Below are positions 18,281-26,925 of a DNA stretch of 64,000 nucleotides, in pieces. The notes below the pieces were generated by a model. The model saw only the letters and a list, made by a program, of their open reading frames with translations. It searched no databases and was not told where the DNA came from. Origin of the DNA: Leptobacterium_A meishanense (lineage in GTDB: Bacteria > Bacteroidota > Bacteroidia > Flavobacteriales > Flavobacteriaceae); the NCBI RefSeq assembly GCF_037645805.1, contig NZ_JBBEXE010000010.1, positions 1-64,000 of the forward strand. Reading direction: 5' to 3'. Both the position numbers and the translations under genes were made by a program. Each line of letters starts with the position of its first letter. Position 1 is the stretch's first letter.

Positions 18281-19052
18281 TTAGTGCCCATGTGTTTAAA
18301 TCCTGAATAGCATGATGCGCTGTAAGGTCAAACTGAACCGGTACAACAGAAACATAACCATTTTCCAATGCCCATTCGTCAGTATCTTCCCCTTTGTCTA
18401 AATTTACAAATTTTCCTGTTAGCCAATAATAATCACGTCCTTGTGGATTTGTTCGCTTGTCGAACTCTTCTACCCAATTAGCTTTGGCTTGCCGGCATAT
18501 TTTGACACCTTTAATTTCTTCTTTTTTCAATTTTGGAAAGTTCACATTGAGCACAACCCCCTTTGGCATGCCATTTTTAAGCGCATTCAATGTTATTGTT
18601 TTTACATATTCCTTAACAGCTTCAAAGTCAGCTTCCCAAGAATAATCACATAAAGAAAACCCAATAGCAGGGATACCCTCTATACCAGCCTCAACAGCAG
18701 CACTCATGGTTCCGGAATAAATAACATTGATAGAAGAATTAGAGCCATGGTTGATGCCACTTATACAGATGTCCGGTTTTCTGTTTAAAATTTCATTCAC
18801 AGCAAGTTTTACACAATCAGCAGCAGTACCACTGCAAGTATACTCAATTTGAACATCATCGTCATGAATTGTAATAGGACTGCAATAGAGGGTGGAGTTT
18901 ATCGTGATAGCATGTCCCATAGCTGATTGTGGGCTATCTGGAGCTACAACCACTACATCACCTATTTCATTCATTACAGCTATTAATGCTCTTAATCCGG
19001 GAGCTGCTATACCGTCATCATTTGTAACTAGAATTAGTGGTTTTTTACTCAT
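18273..19052 (-). CDS. surE: 5'/3'-nucleotidase SurE
   Basis: SurE dephosphorylates nucleoside monophosphates, and in some species short polyphosphate, with a divalent metal. The 259-residue protein has the N-terminal metal motif VTNDDGIAAPGL (Asp12, Asp13), then PDSPQSAMGHAIT and SGINHGSNSSINVIYSGTM, all hallmark SurE segments. Length is normal for the family. It heads the minus-strand run surE, small membrane protein, lpxB. Confidence 0.96.
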   Translation of the reverse strand: MSKKPLILVTNDDGIAAPGLRALIAVMNEIGDVVVVAPDSPQSAMGHAITINSTLYCSPITIHDDDVQIEYTCSGTAADCVKLAVNEILNRKPDICISGINHGSNSSINVIYSGTMSAAVEAGIEGIPAIGFSLCDYSWEADFEAVKEYVKTITLNALKNGMPKGVVLNVNFPKLKKEEIKGVKICRQAKANWVEEFDKRTNPQGRDYYWLTGKFVNLDKGEDTDEWALENGYVSVVPVQFDLTAHHAIQDLNTWALND

Positions 19053-19119
19053 ATGGAATACTTTGTTTATTTATAATGCTAAAATACACAATTTGGGAGT
19101 TAAATAATCCTTAAGTCAT

Positions 19120-19169
19120 GTTTAACAAAAAATTAGTAACATTGTGTAAAACTGGCATGGTTTTTTAAG
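19120..19169 (+). promoter_or_regulatory. Candidate composite promoter upstream of ctp-type protease
   Basis: Holds GTTTAACAAAAAATTAGTAA (19120-19139) and, eight bases later, AAACTGGCATGGTTTTTTAA (19149-19168), ending 33 bases before ATG 19202. The same blocks in the same order precede dpp4. TGGCATGG resembles a sigma-54 -24 box, but the expected -12 GC is TA here, so a sigma-54 assignment is uncertain. Confidence 0.4.
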
Positions 19170-19201
19170 TATTTTAGTAACTTAAATAAAAGTTTGATAA
19201 T

Positions 19202-21334
19202 ATGAAAAGGAACTTAATTTACCTGATGGGCGTACTGATTATATCAGTTGCCTCTTGTAGTTTCACAAATAAAACATTTGATAATCCGGATAAAGATGCG
19301 GTGCTTGTAGAGCTTATCTCTTATGTTTTAGAACGTGGCCACTTTGACCCCAAGGACATTAATGACAATTTTTCTGAGAATGTATATTATGATTATTTAG
19401 ATGCAATTGATCCATTAAAAAGGTTCTTTTTGGCATCAGATATCAAAGAGTTTGAAAAATATAAATATGATCTGGATGACCAAATAAAAAATTCCAACAT
19501 TACTTTTTTTAATCTCACATATGATCGTTTCATGAAACGTATTAAAGAAAGTGTTGAGCTTTATAAAGAAGTGTTGAACAGCTCTTTTGACTATACTGTT
19601 GATGAAACTATTGATGTAGACTATGAAAAACTTCCTTATGCTAAATCCAAAAAGGAAATGGTCGAGCGATGGAGAAAGCAACTTAAATTTTCAGCTATTT
19701 CAAACTATGCCTCTAAAATAGAAGATGAAGAGCGAAAAGCAAAAGATGACCCTGACTACAAAAAGAAGGCAATAGTAGACATAGAAAAAGAAGTGAGGGC
19801 ATCAATTCTAGAAACGTATAATGAATATTTTGATTTTGTAAACGATTTAGAGCGTAAAGATTGGTTTTCGCAGTACCTAAATGCTATTGTGGAGGAATTT
19901 GACCCACACACCTTCTATTTTGCGCCGGATGATAAAGATAGGTTTGATACAAGCATGTCCGGTAAATATGAAGGGATCGGAGCTCGGTTACAGAAAAAAA
20001 GTGACCATATCCGGATAACTGAGGTTATTTCTGGAGGACCTGCATGGAGAGACCAAAAACTGGATGTGGGAGATGAAATACTAAAAGTAGGGCAAGCGGA
20101 AGAAGAACCTGTGGATATAGTGGGAATGCGGTTAGACGATGCTATAAAATTAATTAAAGGGCCTAAAGGAACTGAAGTTAGGTTAACCATTCGCAGAGTA
20201 GATGGCACCATAGAAGTAGTGCCCATCGTAAGAGATATTATTGAATTAGAAGAATCTTATGCAAAATCGTCTATTGTAAAGAAAGGTGAGAGGACATTCG
20301 GAATTATTAATTTGCCTAAGTTTTATATTGATTTTGATGACTATAAGGAGCGGAATGCCGCTTCGGATGTTGCTAAAGAAATAGGACGCTTAAAACAAGA
20401 AGGTATAGAAGGTTTGGTGCTCGACTTAAGGGATAATGGAGGCGGATCACTTAAAACGGTAGTAGATATGGCAGGATTGTTTATTAAAGACGGACCAATT
20501 GTGCAAGTGAAAAGTACCGGACAACGAAAAGAAGTGCTTAGCGATAAAGATAAAACCATTCAATGGGACGGGCCTTTGGTAATATTGGTAAATGAACTTT
20601 CAGCCTCTGCTTCAGAAATATTAGCTGCAGCCATGCAAGATTATAAAAGAGCTATTGTTTTAGGGAGTAAACAAACGTATGGAAAAGGAACTGTCCAAAA
20701 CATAGTGGACTTAAACCAATTTCTAAGAAATAACAACGATTATGGAGATGTAGGCGCATTAAAGCTTACTACTCAAAAATTCTACAGGATTAATGGCGGT
20801 TCTACACAATTGGAAGGCGTAAAGAGTGATGTGATAGTGCCTGATCGTTATAGCTATATTGATATTGGTGAAAAAGACCAAGAAAACCCATTGCCTTGGG
20901 ATAAAATAGACCCTGCCTATTATGAAGTTTGGGATGGCTATATTGATTATGAAGAAACGATTAAAAAGAGCAAGGAACGAATGGCCAATAACCCACAAAT
21001 AGGATTGATTGATGAAAATGCAAAATGGATAAAGAAACAGCAAGATGATAAAGAATATCCGTTAAGTTATGATGCATACAAAAAACAATTAGAAGCAGAT
21101 GATGAGAGAGCTGCTTATTTTAAGAAAATAGCAGATTATAAAACAGATTTAACATTTAATTCATTACCTTACGAAAAAGAACTGTTTTTAAAAGACACTG
21201 TTTTAAAAAAGAAAAGAATGCGATGGCAAGAGAACATGTCCAAAGATGTATATATTGAAGAAGCATTAAATGTATTGGAAGATCTTAAATTGAGTAATAT
21301 AAAACGAGGAAAAGTAGCTGGAATTAAAGGCTAA
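19202..21334 (+). CDS. Tail-specific (C-terminal processing) protease, S41 family
   Basis: A 710-residue periplasmic serine protease of the Tsp/Prc type, which degrades or trims proteins from their C-terminus. A lipobox VASC gives Cys19. It then has the long helical N-terminal region of Prc (to about 230), a PDZ domain (about 235-340, GIGARLQKKSDHIRITEVISGGPA) and the S41 domain with catalytic Ser in NELSASASEILAAAMQDY and Lys in TYGKGTVQ. The C-terminal DUF3340-like region is present (SYIDIGEKDQENPLPWDKI). The permease gene starts seven bases after its stop. Confidence 0.94.
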   Translation: MKRNLIYLMGVLIISVASCSFTNKTFDNPDKDAVLVELISYVLERGHFDPKDINDNFSENVYYDYLDAIDPLKRFFLASDIKEFEKYKYDLDDQIKNSNITFFNLTYDRFMKRIKESVELYKEVLNSSFDYTVDETIDVDYEKLPYAKSKKEMVERWRKQLKFSAISNYASKIEDEERKAKDDPDYKKKAIVDIEKEVRASILETYNEYFDFVNDLERKDWFSQYLNAIVEEFDPHTFYFAPDDKDRFDTSMSGKYEGIGARLQKKSDHIRITEVISGGPAWRDQKLDVGDEILKVGQAEEEPVDIVGMRLDDAIKLIKGPKGTEVRLTIRRVDGTIEVVPIVRDIIELEESYAKSSIVKKGERTFGIINLPKFYIDFDDYKERNAASDVAKEIGRLKQEGIEGLVLDLRDNGGGSLKTVVDMAGLFIKDGPIVQVKSTGQRKEVLSDKDKTIQWDGPLVILVNELSASASEILAAAMQDYKRAIVLGSKQTYGKGTVQNIVDLNQFLRNNNDYGDVGALKLTTQKFYRINGGSTQLEGVKSDVIVPDRYSYIDIGEKDQENPLPWDKIDPAYYEVWDGYIDYEETIKKSKERMANNPQIGLIDENAKWIKKQQDDKEYPLSYDAYKKQLEADDERAAYFKKIADYKTDLTFNSLPYEKELFLKDTVLKKKRMRWQENMSKDVYIEEALNVLEDLKLSNIKRGKVAGIKG

Positions 21335-21341
21335 TGATTAC

Positions 21342-22445
21342 ATGGAGTTCTCAAACTCATTAACACAACTAACGCCCCAAAAGTTTAAGAAAAACTTTTG
21401 GGGCGTTCTTAGTTTAGCGATAATCCTTTTTTATGGTTTTATTGCAATTTTTGCATACACATTGGCTCCGGACAATTCTAAAAATGCCAATCAAATGCAT
21501 ATATCTATTCATTCCAAGAAACCCGGATTTGAAGTAAAGATGCTCACAATACCATCACAAACTAATGAAAAGCAACCCGTTATTGATAAAATATTTTTTG
21601 GAACAAAGAATAATAACACAGAGATTCCAATAAGTGACTATAGAATAGTAGAAAATACATTATACTATACAGAATATGCCCCATCCGGCAGAGGACTTGA
21701 AAAAGAAATTCCTTTGGGAAGTTTTTCAAAAAACATACCTAAAGAGGCAATAGCATTAACCTATATAAAGAATAAAAAGTTTTTTTTAGGAACGGATAAA
21801 TACGGTAGGGATATGCTTAGCAGGATGTTGATAGGTACCCGAATTTCTTTTTCTATTGGTTTTGTTGCTGTACTGATTTCGTTACTAGTTGGATTGTTCT
21901 TGGGAGCTCTTGGAGGATATTATGGAGGAAAAATAGACGCTTTGATTATGTGGTTAATCAATATTGCATGGTCTATCCCTACACTTTTATTGGTTATTGC
22001 AATAACACTGGCTTTAGGAAAAGGTTTTTGGCAAGTATTTATTGCAGTTGGACTCACAATGTGGGTAGAAGTAGCCCGTGTGGTCCGGGGGCAGGTAATA
22101 AGCGCGAAAGAAATGCAATATGTTACTGCAGCAAAAGCATTAGGATTTAAAGACACGCGTATTATTTTCAATCATATACTTCCTAATATTATGGCACCTG
22201 TAATTGTAATTTCAGCAGCAAATTTTGCTGCGGCAATTCTTATCGAAAGTGGCTTGAGTTTTCTTGGGATAGGAGCACAACCACCTATGCCAAGTTGGGG
22301 AGCTATGATAAAAGATCATTATAATTATATAATATTAGGCAAACCATATTTAGCAATTATCCCCGGATTAGCGATTATGACACTGGTAATGGCTTTTATG
22401 TTTATGGGCAATGCGCTTAGGGATACTTTAGATGTAAAAAGCTAA
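21342..22445 (+). CDS. OppC/DppC-like ABC transporter permease
   Basis: A 367-residue permease of peptide-type ABC importers. The first helix is at about 18-40; the BPD_transp_1 domain follows from LGTDKYGRDMLSRMLIGTRISFS with about five helices, including the ATPase-contact EAA-like loop AAKALGFKDTRIIFNHILPN. Between helix 1 and that motif there is a long extracytoplasmic insert of about 100 residues, longer than in E. coli OppC. No partner permease, binding protein or ATPase is nearby. The next Met after ATG 21342 lies beyond helix 1, so 21342 is the best start even though a strong hairpin falls within the first codons. Its stop directly abuts the convergent rodA stop. Confidence 0.85.
   Translation: MEFSNSLTQLTPQKFKKNFWGVLSLAIILFYGFIAIFAYTLAPDNSKNANQMHISIHSKKPGFEVKMLTIPSQTNEKQPVIDKIFFGTKNNNTEIPISDYRIVENTLYYTEYAPSGRGLEKEIPLGSFSKNIPKEAIALTYIKNKKFFLGTDKYGRDMLSRMLIGTRISFSIGFVAVLISLLVGLFLGALGGYYGGKIDALIMWLINIAWSIPTLLLVIAITLALGKGFWQVFIAVGLTMWVEVARVVRGQVISAKEMQYVTAAKALGFKDTRIIFNHILPNIMAPVIVISAANFAAAILIESGLSFLGIGAQPPMPSWGAMIKDHYNYIILGKPYLAIIPGLAIMTLVMAFMFMGNALRDTLDVKS
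21371..21407 (+). terminator. 16-bp perfect hairpin inside the OppC-like permease start
   Basis: Arms of 16 bases (21371-21386 and 21392-21407) pair perfectly around a five-base loop, with a GCCCC/GGGGC core. It lies 37 bases after the protease stop, the normal distance for a terminator of that gene, but is also codons 11-22 of the permease (around PQKFKKNFWG). The bases after it are CTTAGTTT, a weak T tract. It may terminate or attenuate read-through from the protease gene, or stabilise its 3' end. Confidence 0.55.
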
Positions 22446-23726
22446 TTATTTCCATTCGTTGAGCCTATTGGCATCTACCTTTAGAAAGATAAAAAGAAGA
22501 ATTGTAAAACCCCAGAGGGCAGACCCTCCGTAGCTAAAAAATGGCAATGGAATCCCGATAGTTGGCAATAGGCCTATGACCATACCGATATTTACAGTAA
22601 AATGGACAAATAGAATTGCGGTAATACTATAACCAAAAACTCTACCAAAGGATGTTTTTTGTCTCTCAGCTAAGAAAATGAGCCGTAATAATAACACAGT
22701 AAATAAAATGATAACTACAATACTTCCAATAAATCCCCATTCTTCACCAACGGTGCTAAATATATAATCTGTATGCTGCTCAGGGACAAAATGTCCTTTT
22801 GTACGGGTACCTTCCAAATATCCTTTTCCCGTGAACCCTCCGGAGCCTATGGTGGTTTCTGATTGATAAGTATTATAACCAATAGTCTTTCGTATTTGAT
22901 CTAATTTTTCAGGGTCTTTTTCTAGTCTTAGCCATAAAGAAAATCGATCCCTATGTCGTTGTTCAAAAACATTGTCATAAATAAATTGTACAGAAAAGGA
23001 AAATCCTATAGCGACGATCAATGCAATGAACAATGGAAACACTGGCACTTTTTTTTCTGCTCGCTTCCTAAATGAATAGAAGATAAAAAGAATTATTGCA
23101 GCACTAAAGGATACAAGTGCCGGTCCAAAAATTAGTGTAGCTACAAAAAGGACTATAAAAATAAATCCTATCAGGATATATAAAGGAGAAAGTCCTTCCC
23201 TATGTAATGGAAATAGAAAAGCGGTAAATACTAAGGCGCTGCCAGGGTCAGGTTGAAGCGCAATAAGCAGCGCCGGTAATGCGATAATTAAAAATGAAGC
23301 AAATTGATCTTTAAACTTGTTTAAATTTGTTTGAATATTGCTAAGATGTTTTGCAATGAGGAGTGCTGTCGTAGTTTTTACAAATTCAGCTGGTTGAATA
23401 GTGATTCCTCCAATAGCATACCATGATGTAGCTCCATTCACATTTTTTCCAAAAAGAAAAAGCCCTAATAAAGAAATAATACCCAGTAAATAAAAAATAT
23501 TAGAAAAGCGTTCATAAAACTTTACTTCTAACGCTAAGATTAAAACAATTAAAATACTACTTAGAATTATAAACAACAACTGTTTCCCATATGGTTGGCT
23601 CATATTAAAGATCCCGGTACTCTCATCACTTATGGTGGCTGCATAAATGTTTAACCACCCTATAAATACAAGTAAAAAATAAAGGAGTACGGTAAGCCAA
23701 TCTATTCTTGGAATGAGCTTATTCAT
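22446..23726 (-). CDS. rodA: Peptidoglycan glycosyltransferase RodA
   Basis: RodA is the SEDS-family glycosyltransferase that polymerises glycan strands for the elongasome with PBP2. The 426-residue protein has about ten helices and SEDS features: the N-terminal INPKxxx-like region DWLTVLLYFLLVFIGWLNIYA, IQPAEFVKTTTALLIAKH, QPDPGSALVFTAFLFPL, and the extracellular-loop/terminal motif PEQHTDYIFSTVGEEWGFIG followed by PFFSYGGSALWGF. It overlaps mrdA by eight bases and closes the mreBCD-mrdA-rodA run. Confidence 0.95.
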   Translation of the reverse strand: MNKLIPRIDWLTVLLYFLLVFIGWLNIYAATISDESTGIFNMSQPYGKQLLFIILSSILIVLILALEVKFYERFSNIFYLLGIISLLGLFLFGKNVNGATSWYAIGGITIQPAEFVKTTTALLIAKHLSNIQTNLNKFKDQFASFLIIALPALLIALQPDPGSALVFTAFLFPLHREGLSPLYILIGFIFIVLFVATLIFGPALVSFSAAIILFIFYSFRKRAEKKVPVFPLFIALIVAIGFSFSVQFIYDNVFEQRHRDRFSLWLRLEKDPEKLDQIRKTIGYNTYQSETTIGSGGFTGKGYLEGTRTKGHFVPEQHTDYIFSTVGEEWGFIGSIVVIILFTVLLLRLIFLAERQKTSFGRVFGYSITAILFVHFTVNIGMVIGLLPTIGIPLPFFSYGGSALWGFTILLFIFLKVDANRLNEWK

Positions 23727-25590
23727 TTATTTTGAAGGGTTTTCCACTATATGGTTTGGCATATTCTTCTTCAAGGCTTTTTGTTAGCATTAACCACTCT
23801 AAGTCAGTTCGGGAAATAGCCCCTTTGATATGTTTTTCAATCATTAATGAAGCAATGGGCCCTGCATACCTTGCTCCCCAGTAACCGTTCTCAACAAATA
23901 CAGCAATAGCAATCTTTGGGTCTTCTACTGGTGCAAAAGCAACAAAAATAGAGTGATCGGTCAGCTGAACTCTTTTGCCGTCTATTTTAGTAAAATTCTC
24001 TGCAGTTCCGGTCTTGCCTGCTATGTTTATACCTTTTACCTGTAATCCTTTTGCAGTCCCTTTTTTATATACATCATACATGCCTTGCACAACAGGTTCA
24101 AAATGCGCTTTCTTAATAGTTGTTCTTTTAGGAATAGTATAACTAGCATTATTAATGGGATTGTCATCAATTTTTTTAATGATATGTGGCGTATAATAGA
24201 ACCCTCTATTAGCGATAGCTGCTGTAATATTTGCTAATTGGATAGGTGTGGTGAGTACTTCACCTTGTCCTATGGCATTGGACATGGTATTGGTTGCAAA
24301 CCAATGATTTTCACCATAGACATCATTATATAGTCGGGGTCCGGGAACTTTTCCGGATTTTCCCACTGGAAGGTCATAACCAAGATAATCTCCGAGGCCA
24401 AAGCTTTTTACATGCTTCTCCCATACTTTCATACCTTCTTGGGAAGAAGGGTATTTTTCAATGACTCTTCTATAAGCATTTCCAAAATAAGTGTTGCACG
24501 ATTTGTAGATACCCCTGTTCATATTGCTTTGTGCACGATACCCATCATTACAATGGCATCGCATAAAAGCATTTTTTCCATACCGGAACCCACCATAACA
24601 GGTAAAAGAAGTTTCTGTAGTAACCACACCTTCTTCTAAGGCAATTAGGGCATTTAGTGTTTTAAAAGGAGATCCGGGGGGGTATAATGCTAAAAGCCCT
24701 CGATCGTAAAGAGGTTTTGCGATGGAATCATAATAAAGCTTTGTGTAATTTTTAGAGCGCTTTCGGCCTACTAACAATGCAGGATCATATGTAGGGGCAG
24801 AAATCAATGCTAAAATCTCTCCTGATTTTGGATCCAGTGCAACAATACCTCCTCGTTTATTTTCCATTAACTTCTCACCATAAGCTTGTAAATTGGCATC
24901 AATAGTTAAGGTTATATCTTTACCGCGTACAGGTAATGTGTCATACATACCTTCTTTAAAAGGCCCAATATCCCTGTTGAATCGATCTTTTTGAATGAAT
25001 TTTACACCTTTACGCCCCCTTAAAACATCTTCATATTGTTTTTCTACACCTTGTCGCCCTATCAATTCTCCTGATTGATAGTAAGAGTTGTTTTTGAGAT
25101 CCCTGTCATTTACTTCACTAATATATCCTAAGATATTGGCGGCAATATTTGTATTGTAATAGCGAAGTGACCGTTTTTGAATATAAAACCCTTCATATTT
25201 GCGCATCTTCTCTTGAAGTATGGCATATTCTTCTTTTGATAATTGAGGCACAAATACAGAAGGTAGTCGGGGAGAATATGATTTTGCTTTGGAAAGCTGT
25301 TTAATGAACACTTCTTTAGAAATATTTAATAATGTACAAAACTCAAGCGTGTCAAGTGTTTTTACATCTTTCGGGATTACCATTACATCGTATGCAGGTT
25401 GATTGGCAACCATTAAAGCTCCGTTTCGGTCATATATATAACCTCTTTCAGGGTAATCATATATTGATTTAATGGCAGTATCCTCTAAAATATTTCCTAC
25501 GGGGGGATTGATAAGCTGCAAATAAGAAAGCCTGCTTATATAAATAGTAGCAATGATAATTATAATAGATGACAACAATAGTTTTTTCAT
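23719..25590 (-). CDS. mrdA: Penicillin-binding protein 2 (elongasome transpeptidase)
   Basis: PBP2 cross-links peptidoglycan during cell elongation. From ATG 25590 (MKKLLLSSIIIIIA) the protein has 623 residues: one N-terminal membrane anchor, a PBP dimerisation domain (IYDYPERGYIYDRNGALMVAN) and a transpeptidase domain with the active-site S-x-x-K as SPFK in PPGSPFKTLNALIALEEG, SCN in YKSCNTYFGN, and KTG in AGKTGTAENF. An in-frame start 39 bases further upstream would add a non-family extension inside mreD. ATG 25590 overlaps the mreD stop as ATGA, which supports it. Confidence 0.95.
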   Translation of the reverse strand: MKKLLLSSIIIIIATIYISRLSYLQLINPPVGNILEDTAIKSIYDYPERGYIYDRNGALMVANQPAYDVMVIPKDVKTLDTLEFCTLLNISKEVFIKQLSKAKSYSPRLPSVFVPQLSKEEYAILQEKMRKYEGFYIQKRSLRYYNTNIAANILGYISEVNDRDLKNNSYYQSGELIGRQGVEKQYEDVLRGRKGVKFIQKDRFNRDIGPFKEGMYDTLPVRGKDITLTIDANLQAYGEKLMENKRGGIVALDPKSGEILALISAPTYDPALLVGRKRSKNYTKLYYDSIAKPLYDRGLLALYPPGSPFKTLNALIALEEGVVTTETSFTCYGGFRYGKNAFMRCHCNDGYRAQSNMNRGIYKSCNTYFGNAYRRVIEKYPSSQEGMKVWEKHVKSFGLGDYLGYDLPVGKSGKVPGPRLYNDVYGENHWFATNTMSNAIGQGEVLTTPIQLANITAAIANRGFYYTPHIIKKIDDNPINNASYTIPKRTTIKKAHFEPVVQGMYDVYKKGTAKGLQVKGINIAGKTGTAENFTKIDGKRVQLTDHSIFVAFAPVEDPKIAIAVFVENGYWGARYAGPIASLMIEKHIKGAISRTDLEWLMLTKSLEEEYAKPYSGKPFKINE

Positions 25591-26096
25591 GATCGTTTTC
25601 TTGCAAAGAAAGGAATCGCCAACAAACAAACAAAAAGTGTAAAAACACTAGAAAATAACGTTTTTTTAAGGATTGTAAGTATATCCGTAAAGCTAAAAAT
25701 TTCTAATGAGAAGAGAATTAAATGATGTGTTAAAATTAAGATACTCAAATATGCCAAGCGTTGTCCTAAAGGAGTATTGGCGATCTTAATATTTTGGTGT
25801 TCTATAATGGTGCCAAAAGAGAAATTTATGATTATAGGTCTCATATAGGCAACACAGAGACAGGCTGTAGCGTTGATCCCTCCACTATTTCCAAAAAAAT
25901 CAAGGATAAGTCCCATTACAAAAGAAGAAATAAGAAATAGTGTCCTGTTATCATCCTTTACGGGATATAGAATGATAAAAAGGATATAAACATAAGGATT
26001 GATATATCCCATAAAATTAATGTTATTGAATATGAGTATCTGAGCAGACAAAAGGACTACAAAACGAATAATATTTATAGTGGTTTCATTCCTCAT
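25587..26096 (-). CDS. mreD: Rod shape-determining protein MreD
   Basis: MreD is a small inner-membrane protein of the elongasome that bridges MreC and PBP2/RodA. This 169-residue product has about five hydrophobic helices, including IIRFVVLLSAQILIFNNINFMGYINPYVYI and LFLISSFVMGLILDFFGNSGG, the family pattern of weakly conserved helices with an N-P-Y motif. Identity rests on this profile and on the order mreC-mreD-mrdA. It overlaps mreC by 11 bases and mrdA by four. Confidence 0.9.
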   Translation of the reverse strand: MRNETTINIIRFVVLLSAQILIFNNINFMGYINPYVYILFIILYPVKDDNRTLFLISSFVMGLILDFFGNSGGINATACLCVAYMRPIIINFSFGTIIEHQNIKIANTPLGQRLAYLSILILTHHLILFSLEIFSFTDILTILKKTLFSSVFTLFVCLLAIPFFARKRS

Positions 26097-26910
26097 TACT
26101 ATATGCCTCTAATTTTTTGATCTCATCAGTATGTTTATTCTCAATGATATATACATAACTTATATTGGTCATATCATTGAAGAGCTTCACATTTATTGTA
26201 TAGTAATTTTCAGAAATATCAGGATTAAAATCTTGAATCGTTCCTATTAGGATTCCTTTTGGAAATATAGTGGACATTCCTCCGGTAATAATGGTATCAC
26301 CTACTTTAACAGGGGCTAGAGATGGAATATCCGTAAGTTGTACTATGGTGTGGTCTTTTCCATTCCACTTAAGTGTTCCAAAGTGACTGGTGTTTTGAAG
26401 TTGAGCATTGATTTCCGATAATGAATTCAGGACAGATTGAATTACAGCATAGTTTTTGGAAGTATTATCTACAATTCCAACAATACCCTTAGATGTTATA
26501 ACTCCCATATCTTGTTTTATACTGTCTTTTTCTCCTTTATCGATGGTAATATAGTTCTTAGTCTTTGCATAGCTGTTGTGAATAACAGTGGCAGTTTTCA
26601 CATTGTATAGATGAGGGGAGAAAGCCTTGGGTGTATTTATGGAGTCGCTAAATGTATCGTTGTTTATTAGCAGACTACGAAGTCTTTTATTTTCCTCGAT
26701 TAAAGTTTGGTTGGTTTCTTTCAGGTCAAAGTACGCATAAACGTTATTTACAGAATTATATATACTGCCGGTAAACCAGTTGGCTGAGGTTATGAATTTA
26801 CTTTTATGATATGAGTGTGATTGGAATGTAAATACAAGCGATAAAGACAATAAAAAAATAAATAAAAAGAAATTTCTGTTTCTTATAAAGAAGCTTATAA
26901 TGTTCAGCAT
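26086..26910 (-). CDS. mreC: Rod shape-determining protein MreC
   Basis: MreC is a bitopic periplasmic scaffold of the elongasome. The 274-residue protein has one N-terminal helix (about 10-28), a coiled-coil segment (about 60-80, LKETNQTLIEENKRLRSLL) and the beta-domain with DKGEKDSIKQDMGVITSKGIVGIV and VGDTIITGGMSTIFPKGILIGTI, typical of MreC. It starts 15 bases after mreB and overlaps mreD. Confidence 0.95.
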   Translation of the reverse strand: MLNIISFFIRNRNFFLFIFLLSLSLVFTFQSHSYHKSKFITSANWFTGSIYNSVNNVYAYFDLKETNQTLIEENKRLRSLLINNDTFSDSINTPKAFSPHLYNVKTATVIHNSYAKTKNYITIDKGEKDSIKQDMGVITSKGIVGIVDNTSKNYAVIQSVLNSLSEINAQLQNTSHFGTLKWNGKDHTIVQLTDIPSLAPVKVGDTIITGGMSTIFPKGILIGTIQDFNPDISENYYTINVKLFNDMTNISYVYIIENKHTDEIKKLEAYSNEE

Positions 26911-26925
26911 GCCATTCTAACCGTC

